Shown here: in pieces, positions 1-6,706 of the stretch
How positions within the stretch are numbered: position 1 is the stretch's first letter
Layout of the letters: every line of letters starts with the position of its first letter
NCBI GenBank assembly: GCA_035285585.1
Contig: JAYKGU010000272.1
Coordinates: forward strand, 1 to 18,339
DNA length: 18,339 nt
Direction of reading: 5' to 3'
From: JAYKGU01 sp035285585
Lineage (GTDB): Bacteria; Cyanobacteriota; Cyanobacteriia; CAKZMO01
Translations under genes and position numbers: made by a program
Notes under the pieces: model-generated
What the model saw: the letters and a program-made list of their open reading frames with translations, nothing else
The model's database searches: none
Told to the model about the DNA's origin: nothing

Positions 1-183
1 GTTTGCCAACCAAGGCTGGAAGCGGTCTTGATGGAGGCATAGCAATGGTGTCAACAAACTGCGAGCAAGTAAGCGCGTCTGAAAGCAGGCTGGCTCAACC
101 ACCCTCAGAGCGGTTCTCCATTCAGCCTAAACCAGTTGGCCAGATAGGGATGATCGCCCGAAAAGCCAGCTCAAGTTTGGGAA

Positions 184-207
184 CTCCCCGAATAGAATTC
201 GGGGGAG
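184..207. other. Strong hairpin in an unassigned edge region
   Basis: The first 238 bases hold no gene I can assign. Within them, CTCCCCGAAT (184-193) pairs with ATTCGGGGGAG (197-207) through one G bulge across a 3-nt loop. The hairpin is followed by GCTTCA rather than a clean T-tract, so it is not a textbook terminator. The shape, a C-rich/G-rich stem followed by a short tail, recalls the right-end hairpins of IS200/IS605-type elements in cyanobacteria. A stop in frame 1 at 40-42 could be the tail of an upstream gene. No TnpB zinc-finger residues are visible, so this assignment is weak. Confidence 0.35.
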
Positions 208-286
208 GCTTCAGAGCAGGGTTTACGTTGCGACCAATTTGCTATTAACTACAAAACAGTTCAGGTATCGAGTTCACATCACGCCT

Positions 287-892
287 ATGCTCTGGTCTGC
301 GATCGCCCCTTACTTGCCCCGCTGGCAGCACCTTGCCGTCAGGCTGGCAACGGTGCTGACCCTTTTGCTGACGATCGGTGCCCTGGTGTTGGGTTCGGCA
401 ACCCCGGCTCAGGCGTCCCTCACGGACGATCGCTACGATGGCAACATCTTTCCCCTTTACGCTGGCAATGGTTCCCTGGTACCGCCCCGGCTATCTTTGA
501 AGGAATCTATGCGGCGCGATAAGCCCACCCTGCTGGTGCTCTATGCCGACGATAGCAAAGACTGTAAAGCGTATTCGTCGGTGCTGTCCCAGCTCGATGC
601 CTTTTATGGTCGGGCGGCGGATTTTGTCTTTCTGCTGGTTGACGCGCTGCCGGTTAAGGAATCCTACGAGCCGACCGAGCCCGGTTACTATTTTCAGGGG
701 TTTGTCCCCCAAACCGTTTTGTTTAACCAGGCAGGGGATGTGGTGCTCAACCGCACGGGAATTACCTCCTTTGAAGAGCTGGACGATGCCTTTCGCGACG
801 TGTTTGATCTCCTGCCCCGTTCTGAGTCGGTGGAGCGGCGGCGGCGAGCGGTGAACGAAGTCAATACTGAGCTAGTGCCCGAGGAAAAATAG
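287..892 (+). CDS. Thylakoid-lumen thioredoxin-like protein (PSI accumulation factor-like)
   Basis: A 201-residue exported protein. I chose the ATG at 287; the same frame is open from a TTG at 239, but that adds only 16 residues before the signal. Residues 1-11 are a short N-region. A hydrophobic stretch (about 18-38) ends in an Ala-x-Ala site (PAQA, residues 40-43), a typical Sec or Tat-like signal for the lumen or periplasm. The mature part has a thioredoxin-like pattern: beta strand TLLVLYADD (81-89), a lone Cys at 93 where the CxxC active site would be, and a cis-Pro-like FVPQTVLF (139-146). The redox CxxC is missing, so a disulfide reductase role is unlikely. The family is conserved in cyanobacteria, and I recall the public name thylakoid membrane photosystem I accumulation factor. 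The fold is fairly sure; that role is recalled from family naming, not shown here. Confidence 0.75.
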   Translation: MLWSAIAPYLPRWQHLAVRLATVLTLLLTIGALVLGSATPAQASLTDDRYDGNIFPLYAGNGSLVPPRLSLKESMRRDKPTLLVLYADDSKDCKAYSSVLSQLDAFYGRAADFVFLLVDALPVKESYEPTEPGYYFQGFVPQTVLFNQAGDVVLNRTGITSFEELDDAFRDVFDLLPRSESVERRRRAVNEVNTELVPEEK

Positions 893-902
893 TTCCAACC
901 TG

Positions 903-943
903 GGAGAAATACTAATATTTTCTCCATACTTTTCCCCTTTTTG
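903..943 (+). terminator. Possible intrinsic terminator
   Basis: GGAGAAA (903-909) pairs with TTTCTCC (919-925) over a 9-nt loop. It is followed by a T/C-rich run with TTTT and TTTTT tracts up to about 943. It lies 11 bases after the stop of the lumenal protein gene and about 40 before the next start, so it would separate two genes on the same strand. The stem is only 7 bp and AT-rich, which makes it weak. Confidence 0.35.
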
Positions 944-982
944 ATGAAATAACGACGAATTCCGGATATCCTCCGAGGGTTT

Positions 983-3007
983 GTGAATGCTCACGCGGAT
1001 AGAATCGGCACACGGTCGCTGACACCATGGGCAATGGAAACAGCACAACCTCTCAGACTTCCCCACCTCGAACAGGTCTTGTTTGAGACACTACAGCATC
1101 GTGGTGCGTCCCCATCACCGCGACGCCCTCCACCGATTGACCAAGTGTCTCCGCAGACATTTTCCCAGGCTTCTCAGAAAGACCTGATGCGGCCAACGGT
1201 TCGCTGCGTTTGGAAACAGCAAACGCTGCTGATCGTCATTGACCACGCTGAGCCGCCATCCCCTGACGGGGCGGCGATCGCCGCCGTTCTTGCCAATCGG
1301 TTGCAGGAACTGGCTACTCAGCCCGGTCGTCATCCGTCCATGGATGCATTTATCTCACCGCCAGCTATGTTTCCTGTTCGCCTCTTCATGCGCCTGCATG
1401 GGCAGTCAAAACCTTATTGGGCGTCTCGTTTGGCGATCGCCACAGAGCCGCCAACCGATGCTGAACCCAAAGCCCCCCATCCGCCCCCATCCGCCCCTGA
1501 GCAACCAATGACTCAGCCCCCTGAGGGAATAAAAAGTCCGCCTACCCCGCCACCGCGATGGGGGGGGAGCCGCTGGCTGAAATCCCTGCTTATTTCAGGG
1601 GGGTGTCTGGCGATCGCCCTGGTGGGAGCGGGGGTTTATGGCCTCACCCGCCCCTGCGTCATGGTGGAAGCCTGTCCGCCCATCGACGAGGCTCAGACGC
1701 TGAATCATGCGGCTACGGCTCTGCTCACTGCGCCCCAGCCCACGGTGAAGGCAGCCATGAATGCCCATGAAAACCTCATTGACGCCACCGAGCAGCTTCG
1801 ACGCATTCCCTTCTGGTCGCCCTATCACGAACAGGCCCAGACCCTCCTGGGCACCTATGAGCAGCAGGCGGATGTGGTGGCTGCCGTTGTATCGGCCCAG
1901 CGGCAAGGCCACGAGGCCGCCCAGGCAAGTCAAGGCCCACCCCATCCGCTAACCACCTGGGAAGACATTCGGCAGACCTGGCAGGGGGCGATCGCCAAGC
2001 TGACGGAGGTGCCGTCCGATGCCATGGTGGCTCCCCTGGCGAAGACAAAGCTGGGGGAATATCAGGCCAACCTGACCCTGATTGAGCGGCGTATCGCCAT
2101 GGAGCAACAGGCTCAGAAGAAAGTTCAGGAGGCCCGGCAGGCTGCCCAACTGGCGGAAACACGGGAGGAAGTTGCTGATTCCCGCGAAACCTGGGAAAAG
2201 GTGGAAATCACCTGGCAGACCGCTCTCAATCGATTGGCCGAAGTTCCAGCGGAAGCCATGGCCTATGCCGAGGCTCAGCAGCTTGAAGCGATCTATCGCC
2301 CCCGGCTGGCCGTTGCCAGTGAGCGACGCCTCCATGAGGGCATTTCTGAAGACGCTTACAGTCAGGCCGTGCAGCTTGCCAGCCAGGCCATCGGGTACGA
2401 GCGCAACGCCCAGTGGAACCAGGCCGTCACCCACTGGCAAAACGCCCTGGAATCGGCGGAGCAGGTTCCCCAGGACACGTCCTATTACGACCAGGCTCGA
2501 CCGCTGATTAACTCCTACCACACTGCGCTGGAGCGATCGCAACAGGGCCTGCGGCTGGCGCTGGTGCTGCAGTCGGTGCGGGAAGATTTGCATCGCGCCT
2601 GCCACACCCCGCCAGAACTCTGTAGCTATACCACCACATCGGACAGCCTGCGCCTGCAGATTGTAAGCGCCTATGGACGGGTGATTGAGCAAGCGATCGC
2701 CGCCGGACGATCCCAATCCAATGCAAGCCAGCCCTCCGACCTGATCACCCGCATCAATTACTTGCTCAACCGGGTAGCTCAGATTGGCACCGACTCCCAG
2801 GTACCGGTGGAATTCTACCGGGCGGATGGCTCGCTGCTGGGCACCTATCGACCTGAAACGGCGGGATTTGTGCCTTCTCAACCGGCGATCGCCCCCGAAT
2901 CAGTCTCCTTTGAAGCGGCTGACACGACGGAAGCATCTGGCTCCACCCCATCGACATCTGCCCCTGCATCGCCGTCAGAACCAAATGCCCAGCCCCCAAC
3001 CCCTTAG
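983..3007 (+). CDS. Single-pass membrane protein with four helical repeats; function unknown
   Basis: A 674-residue protein from GTG 983; ATG 1034 (residue 18) is an equally possible start. Regions in order: a small N-terminal domain (about 71-155, TVRCVWKQQ through FMRLHG), a Pro-rich linker (about 155-195), one membrane helix (about 199-221), then a long Ala/Gln/Glu-rich helical region. That region carries four related units centred on W-Q-x-A-(I/L)...(I/V)-P, with the prolines at 276, 344, 422 and 496, each followed by a Tyr-containing helix. The spacing of 68-78 residues suggests TPR-like or coiled-coil hairpins. The C-terminus (about 625-674) is Pro/Ser/Thr-rich and disordered. No catalytic motif is visible. 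The layout fits a scaffold with a cytoplasmic N-domain and an outward repeat region, but the topology is inferred. The stop codon lies inside a palindromic repeat element. A run of eight G at 1560-1567 codes for the linker end. Confidence 0.8.
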   Translation: MNAHADRIGTRSLTPWAMETAQPLRLPHLEQVLFETLQHRGASPSPRRPPPIDQVSPQTFSQASQKDLMRPTVRCVWKQQTLLIVIDHAEPPSPDGAAIAAVLANRLQELATQPGRHPSMDAFISPPAMFPVRLFMRLHGQSKPYWASRLAIATEPPTDAEPKAPHPPPSAPEQPMTQPPEGIKSPPTPPPRWGGSRWLKSLLISGGCLAIALVGAGVYGLTRPCVMVEACPPIDEAQTLNHAATALLTAPQPTVKAAMNAHENLIDATEQLRRIPFWSPYHEQAQTLLGTYEQQADVVAAVVSAQRQGHEAAQASQGPPHPLTTWEDIRQTWQGAIAKLTEVPSDAMVAPLAKTKLGEYQANLTLIERRIAMEQQAQKKVQEARQAAQLAETREEVADSRETWEKVEITWQTALNRLAEVPAEAMAYAEAQQLEAIYRPRLAVASERRLHEGISEDAYSQAVQLASQAIGYERNAQWNQAVTHWQNALESAEQVPQDTSYYDQARPLINSYHTALERSQQGLRLALVLQSVREDLHRACHTPPELCSYTTTSDSLRLQIVSAYGRVIEQAIAAGRSQSNASQPSDLITRINYLLNRVAQIGTDSQVPVEFYRADGSLLGTYRPETAGFVPSQPAIAPESVSFEAADTTEASGSTPSTSAPASPSEPNAQPPTP

Positions 3008-3227
3008 GATTATGGATTTAATGAGATTTTTGATAATGATCCTACCGGACAACGTAGGGGCAAATGGCCATTTACCCTTACCAAGGGTTTAACCCAGGGT
3101 AAATTTTTTCCTGGAAATCTCCTAAGGATCGTGGATTTAATAAGGTGAAATTCCTGGGGTAGGGGCATGGAATTCCATGCCCCTACAGGTCGGATAAATT
3201 ACAGGTTATTTAATTCACGATCCTAAG
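3004..3227. repeat. Composite MITE-like repeat filling the convergent gap
   Basis: The outer ends are inverted copies: TTAGGATTATGGATTTAAT at 3004-3022 and, on the other strand, TTAGGATCGTGAATTAAAT from 3227 to 3209 (15 of 19 identical). The interval is made of two units, one homologous to 14744-14850 and one centred on a perfect 28-nt palindrome. Both flanking genes end in CCT-TAG inside these outer ends. There is no coding capacity for a transposase, so any movement would be in trans. Confidence 0.6.
3019..3125 (+). repeat. Dispersed repeat, copy 1 (partner at 14744-14850)
   Basis: Ungapped alignment by eye to 14744-14850 gives 97 of 107 identical positions. The core has an imperfect palindrome around GGGGCAAATGGCCATTT (from about 3057), and the copy ends with CCTGGAAATCTCCTAA. 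Small GTAGGGGC...GCCCCTAC palindromic repeats are widespread in filamentous cyanobacterial genomes. Confidence 0.75.
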
Positions 3228-3228
3228 G
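3121..3228. repeat. Small inverted-repeat element with perfect 28-nt palindrome
   Basis: The left end CCTAAGGATCGTGGATTTA (3121-3139) is an imperfect inverted copy of the right end (3207-3228). The centre, 3159-3186, is a perfect 28-nt palindrome with inner half GGGGCATGGAATT. It would form a 12-14 bp hairpin in either transcript and could act as a bidirectional transcription or decay barrier between the two convergent genes. Confidence 0.65.
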
Positions 3229-4011
3229 CAAAACAAGCTGGGCCGCGCTGTTGAAAAACTGCCGCAGAATGCCCCCCACCACCAGCAGAATGGCCACCAG
3301 ATCGGTAAACGCCAGCATAAACATAATGAGAATCTGGTAAAGGGCGGCATTAAAGGGATCAACGCCACTGAGAATTTGCCCGGTGATGATGCCCGGCAGG
3401 GTGACCAGCCCCACCACCATCATGGAGTTGATGATGGGAATCATGCCCGCTTTGACAGCCTCTCTCCGGTAGGAGAGACTGGCCTGCTGGGGAGAAGCTC
3501 CCAGGCTGAGGTGAGTTTCAATTTCGAGCTGGCTGGTGGTCAGCAGGCTCACCAGCCGCTCTCCGGCGATCGCCGATGCATTCATCGCATTGCCCAGCAA
3601 AATGCCCGCCAGGGGAATCACATATTGGGGCTCATACCAGGTGTCGGGGCGAATCACCAGCAGATTGACATAGCCCAGGGTCAGAGCGGTCACCAAGGCC
3701 AGCGTCCCCCCTAGCCAGGGCAAAAGCTGGGGAAGCTTTTTGCTAATGCGATTGCGGGCAACGGCGGTGGCCACGCTCAGCATCACGACCAGCACCGCCA
3801 GCACCGCCCAGGGACTTTCTAGCGCAAAAACCAGGGTAAGGAAGTAGCCCACTACCAGCAGTTGCACTGTGGTGCGGACGGTGGCGATCGCCAGATTGCG
3901 CGTCAGTCCCAAATTTTGCCAGGTAGTAAGGCCGAGGGCGATCGCCATCAGCCCAAAGGCCCAGCCCAACCGGGTGATATCATTCAATTCGATGAGCGGC
4001 TCCATCCTCAC
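3223..4011 (-). CDS. fetB: FetB-type ABC transporter permease (UPF0014)
   Basis: A 262-residue integral membrane protein with about seven hydrophobic helices. It contains the family's conserved central block: a loop with P-L-A-G-I-L-L-G-N-A-M-N-A-S-A (residues about 133-147), the E-x-x-L-x-L-G-A-S-P-Q-Q-A stretch, and the TLPGIITGQILSGVDP segment. Length and pattern match FetB, the permease partner of FetA in a putative iron exporter known from E. coli. No FetA-like ATPase lies next to it here, so the partner must be outside the window or elsewhere. The start is GTG 4011 or ATG 4005; both are in frame and two codons apart. The gene is divergent from the aminotransferase gene across a 157-bp region. 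Its TAG stop is contributed by the end of the palindromic repeat element. The substrate is not shown by sequence alone. Confidence 0.85.
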   Translation of the reverse strand: MRMEPLIELNDITRLGWAFGLMAIALGLTTWQNLGLTRNLAIATVRTTVQLLVVGYFLTLVFALESPWAVLAVLVVMLSVATAVARNRISKKLPQLLPWLGGTLALVTALTLGYVNLLVIRPDTWYEPQYVIPLAGILLGNAMNASAIAGERLVSLLTTSQLEIETHLSLGASPQQASLSYRREAVKAGMIPIINSMMVVGLVTLPGIITGQILSGVDPFNAALYQILIMFMLAFTDLVAILLVVGGILRQFFNSAAQLVLP

Positions 4012-4102
4012 CTGCTCGCAACGAACAAAGAGTCACAGGAACTATTCCGGTCTCGATTGTAATGGAATATCATCCCCGATATTATCAGCGAAGTACGAAT
4101 TG

Positions 4103-4145
4103 CCCCTCTACCCCTCCGCCCCTCTACCCCACCCCCATCCACCCC
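4103..4145 (-). promoter_or_regulatory. G-quadruplex-capable tract between divergent genes
   Basis: Six runs of four or five C (4103-4106, 4111-4114, 4119-4122, 4127-4130, 4132-4136, 4142-4145) are separated by 1-5 other bases on the + strand. The minus strand therefore has six G-runs of at least four, a strong G-quadruplex motif. It sits upstream of both the permease gene (start 4011, -) and the aminotransferase gene (start 4169, +). A regulatory role is inferred from position only. Confidence 0.55.
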
Positions 4146-4168
4146 TCTATCAAGCCCGGTGTAAGCGA

Positions 4169-5329
4169 GTGAACTTTATCCCCCCCCTCGACCTCAAAAC
4201 CCAGTACAGCCTCATTCAGGAGGAAGTCAGCGCCGCCGTCAACGAGGTGCTCCAGTCGGGGCGCTATATCAAGGGACCAAGCGTTGAGCAATTTGAGCAG
4301 CAGTTTGCAACCTTTGTTGGCACCTCTGACTGCATTGCCTGTAATTCTGGCACCGATGCCCTCTACCTGGCTTTGCGGGCCTTTGGCATTGGCCCTGGGG
4401 ATGAGGTGATTACCACGCCGTTTACCTTCATCGCGACGGCGGAGACGATTACTGCCGTCGGCGCTACTCCGGTTTTTGTGGACATCGACCCCCACACCCT
4501 CAATCTGGATGTCAGTCAAATTGAGCTAGCGGTGACCGATCGCACCCGCGCCATTGTTCCCGTGCACCTGTTTGGCCAGCCGGTGGATATGACAGCCCTG
4601 ATGGCGATCGCCCAGGCCCACGGTCTGCTGGTTATTGAAGACTGCGCCCAGGCGGTGGGGGCCGAGTGGCAGGGGCAGAAGGTGGGCAGTATTGGCCACG
4701 CAGGCTGCTTTAGCTTTTATCCCACTAAGAATCTGGGGGCCTGTGGGGATGGTGGGGCGGTGACCACCCGCGATGGGGCGATCGCCCGCCAGATCAGAGT
4801 CCTGGGCGACCACGGCAGAACCGCAGGCTACATCCACGAAGCCATCGGTATCAATAGCCGTCTGGACGCCATCCAGGCGGTGATTCTGTCCATCAAGCTG
4901 CGCCATTTGGAACAGTGGAATCAGCAGCGCCAGGCGGTCGCCCATCGCTATAGGGAACTGCTGGGCCGAATTGCAGACATTGCGCTGCCGTCCCCTCTGC
5001 CGCAGGGGCAGTCTGTCTGGCATCAGTACACCATTCGGCTGAAACAGGCAAGGTTGGGTAGCGAATATCGCGATCGCGTCCGTCAGTCCCTCAGTGACCA
5101 GGGCGTTGGCTCCATGGTTTACTATCCCGTGCCGCTGCACCAACAGCCCGCCTATCGCACCGCCGATCAGCCGACCTGCGTTCTCCCGGTAGCAGAACAG
5201 GCAGCCCAGGAGGTTCTCTCGCTGCCCATGTTCCCCGAACTCACCCCCCAGCAGCAGGAAACCATCACCTATGCTCTGAAAGATGCCCTGACCCAGGCGC
5301 AAGCGTCAAAGGAGGCTGAAGTAGATTAA
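4169..5329 (+). CDS. DegT/DnrJ/EryC1/StrS-family PLP sugar aminotransferase
   Basis: A 386-residue enzyme that by family transfers an amino group, usually from glutamate, to a nucleotide-linked keto-sugar. Visible features: N-terminal IPPLDLKTQY, the RYIKGPSVEQFE motif (32-43), CNSGTDAL (58-65), TTPFTFIATAE (82-92), the PLP-contacting EDCAQ (157-161) and SFYPTKNLG with the predicted Schiff-base Lys187, then GDGGAVTT (193-200). The length fits the family. The frame stays open upstream to 3869, but that stretch runs antisense through fetB and the C-rich tract, so GTG 4169 at the conserved N-terminus is preferred. No good ribosome site precedes it. The codons for residues 4-6 lie in an eight-C run (4180-4187). 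The product is probably used in lipopolysaccharide or exopolysaccharide synthesis; no sugar-modifying partner is adjacent. Confidence 0.9.
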   Translation: MNFIPPLDLKTQYSLIQEEVSAAVNEVLQSGRYIKGPSVEQFEQQFATFVGTSDCIACNSGTDALYLALRAFGIGPGDEVITTPFTFIATAETITAVGATPVFVDIDPHTLNLDVSQIELAVTDRTRAIVPVHLFGQPVDMTALMAIAQAHGLLVIEDCAQAVGAEWQGQKVGSIGHAGCFSFYPTKNLGACGDGGAVTTRDGAIARQIRVLGDHGRTAGYIHEAIGINSRLDAIQAVILSIKLRHLEQWNQQRQAVAHRYRELLGRIADIALPSPLPQGQSVWHQYTIRLKQARLGSEYRDRVRQSLSDQGVGSMVYYPVPLHQQPAYRTADQPTCVLPVAEQAAQEVLSLPMFPELTPQQQETITYALKDALTQAQASKEAEVD

Positions 5330-5964
5330 GCCCGTGTGTGGATGGAGAACGGAGGTTGCCGGTCTAAGTTTGGAGTGTTACCTTTCTTAACGAGGCCCTG
5401 TACCCTGGGCGGCTGTAGCCTGCCTTTACTTTGAATGGCTGTTGCGATCGCCACCTACCCCCTGGTCGTCAGTACGTGTCTGGACATAGACAAGGCTGGT
5501 GGGGTACGTCCCCCGGTAGGGGACTTGCGCTACCGTGGATTCGTTCATTTGCGGCTACCTAACTTGTCTTTAATGAATGTTTTTCGGGGGCAGGAGTGAG
5601 TTAGTATAAGGTCTGGATTCCGTGTTAAGTTAGTAGATGTTGTCCGTTTTCAGATGACAAACTTCGTTTTTAGCAATGTGTATGACGCTGGGGCGAGCCG
5701 CATTGCCAAACTTTGTTCTACATCTCGTGATGACGTTGAAAGCGACACGGTCATTTCACACCCTAACCGCCACTTGAGTATTAATCTCTGCACAGCCATT
5801 CTTGCCGAAGCGTTAGGATGTTCTGTCCAATGCTGAAAGATTCATCTTTGATAAAGGAATGCCTGGGAAACTAGCCCATTTCTAGATCATCGCTGATTCT
5901 CTAAGTTAGGTTTTGATAGAAGCTATTAGGGCATGTCCTGAATCTGACCACGTCGAGCTGGAGT
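5330..5964. other. 635-bp gap, structured but without a convincing gene
   Basis: I see no convincing protein or known RNA here. Small hairpins occur in 5390-5540, for example GGCT-GT-AGCC near 5411, GTCT...AGAC near 5478-5491, and CGGTAG (5514-5519) with CTACCG (5530-5535). A short frame from ATG 5654 to 5836 (60 residues, four Cys) lacks a ribosome site and any recognised motif. The gap may hold the long leader of the downstream RRM gene, or a small RNA. Confidence 0.4.
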
Positions 5965-5966
5965 TT

Positions 5967-5971
5967 GGAGG
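5967..5971 (+). promoter_or_regulatory. Ribosome binding site of the RRM gene
   Basis: GGAGG at 5967-5971 lies 11 bases before ATG 5983. It excludes the in-frame TTG at 5965, which would overlap it, and so fixes the start. Confidence 0.7.
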
Positions 5972-5982
5972 TATTCACACTT

Positions 5983-6429
5983 ATGTCTATTCGTCTATAC
6001 GTCGGCAACCTGCCGAAGGAGCTAGAGCGTCAAGAACTGGAAGCTGTGTTTTCCGAATTTGATGACTCTGTTAGCACTAAGCTGATCACCGACCGCAAAA
6101 CGGGTAAATGTCGTGGTTTTGCCTTTGTAACGGTAAAAACCAACGAACAGGCCGACCAGCTCATCGAAAAGTACAATGGCTTTGTCTTCAAAGACAATCC
6201 TTTGAAGGTTGAGAAGGCCCAGCCCCGCTCGAAGGGCAAGGCTGAGGAGGGCGGCGATGCCGCACCGGCAGCCGCCCCCACTAAAAAGAAAGGCAGCAGC
6301 GGCGGTGGCAGCAAAACCAAGCGCACCACCACTTCGTCTGAATCCCAGGCAGTGCAGCCCGACCCACGCTGGGCACAGGAGCTAGAAAAGCTGAAAGAAC
6401 TGCTGGCCGCCCAAGCCACCAATTCCTAA
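5983..6429 (+). CDS. Cyanobacterial single-RRM RNA-binding protein (Rbp family)
   Basis: A 148-residue protein. Residues 1-80 form one RRM: RNP2 is LYVGNL (5-10) and RNP1 is KCRGFAFV (42-49), with the aromatic residues that stack on RNA. A Lys/Gly/Ser/Ala-rich flexible tail follows (about 81-125), then a predicted amphipathic C-terminal helix (DPRWAQELEKLKELL). Most cyanobacterial Rbp proteins are about 100 residues with a Gly-rich tail. The longer form with a charged helix resembles the Rbp3 type (Synechocystis Slr0193, about 150 residues), reported to help place photosystem mRNAs at thylakoids. That subtype call is by length and tail only. Small Rbp genes are often cold- or stress-regulated. 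The gene stands alone, with a long upstream gap and a terminator downstream. Confidence 0.9.
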   Translation: MSIRLYVGNLPKELERQELEAVFSEFDDSVSTKLITDRKTGKCRGFAFVTVKTNEQADQLIEKYNGFVFKDNPLKVEKAQPRSKGKAEEGGDAAPAAAPTKKKGSSGGGSKTKRTTTSSESQAVQPDPRWAQELEKLKELLAAQATNS

Positions 6430-6589
6430 TTTCTTGACTCCAGCCTCAAAATTTGTGCCTTACGTGGGCCAATTTTGGGTACAGATTTTAGGACAGCCCC
6501 ACAACTTAGCCTGATAGCATACCTGCATCCATCAATACCTGTTGATACTCGTCAACCGTTGATACGGGGGCCTGGTGTTTCGTGAATAT

Positions 6590-6631
6590 CCCTGAAGCTA
6601 AATCCACCCAGGAGAGGGTTCAGGGCTTTTT
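6590..6631 (+). terminator. Intrinsic terminator after the RRM gene
   Basis: CCCTGAA (6590-6596) pairs with TTCAGGG (6619-6625), with partly pairable bases between, followed by CTTTTT (6626-6631). It lies about 160 bases after the RRM stop and before the convergent helicase gene. The 22-nt loop is large, so this is moderate evidence. Confidence 0.5.
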
Positions 6632-6706
6632 GCGGAGGACTGCGCCCCCGTGTATCGTTTTGGTGTATGGCCCTACCGGCTGAGTTTTGAGTGTAAAACT
6701 GCTGGA

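Noticed and set aside
3..248. 81-residue open frame at the window edge
   Set aside because: No recognisable family; the hairpin at 184-207 lies inside it, so it is probably non-coding.
1949..2881. 310-residue open frame on the minus strand
   Set aside because: Antisense shadow of the repeat protein gene; no motifs and no ribosome site.
3004..3227. CRISPR-like array
   Set aside because: The repeats are inverted and irregular, with no constant spacing or unique spacers.
3869..4168. 100-residue N-terminal extension of the aminotransferase
   Set aside because: It overlaps fetB in antisense and the C-rich tract, and family members start at the V/M-x-F-I-P-P-L-D-L segment.
5514..5535. tRNA or known small RNA in the gap
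   Set aside because: No cloverleaf or T-loop motif, and no recognisable Yfr1 or Yfr2 signature; only small hairpins.
5654..5836. 60-residue open frame
   Set aside because: It has an ATG but no ribosome site or recognisable motif; kept only as a note within the gap.
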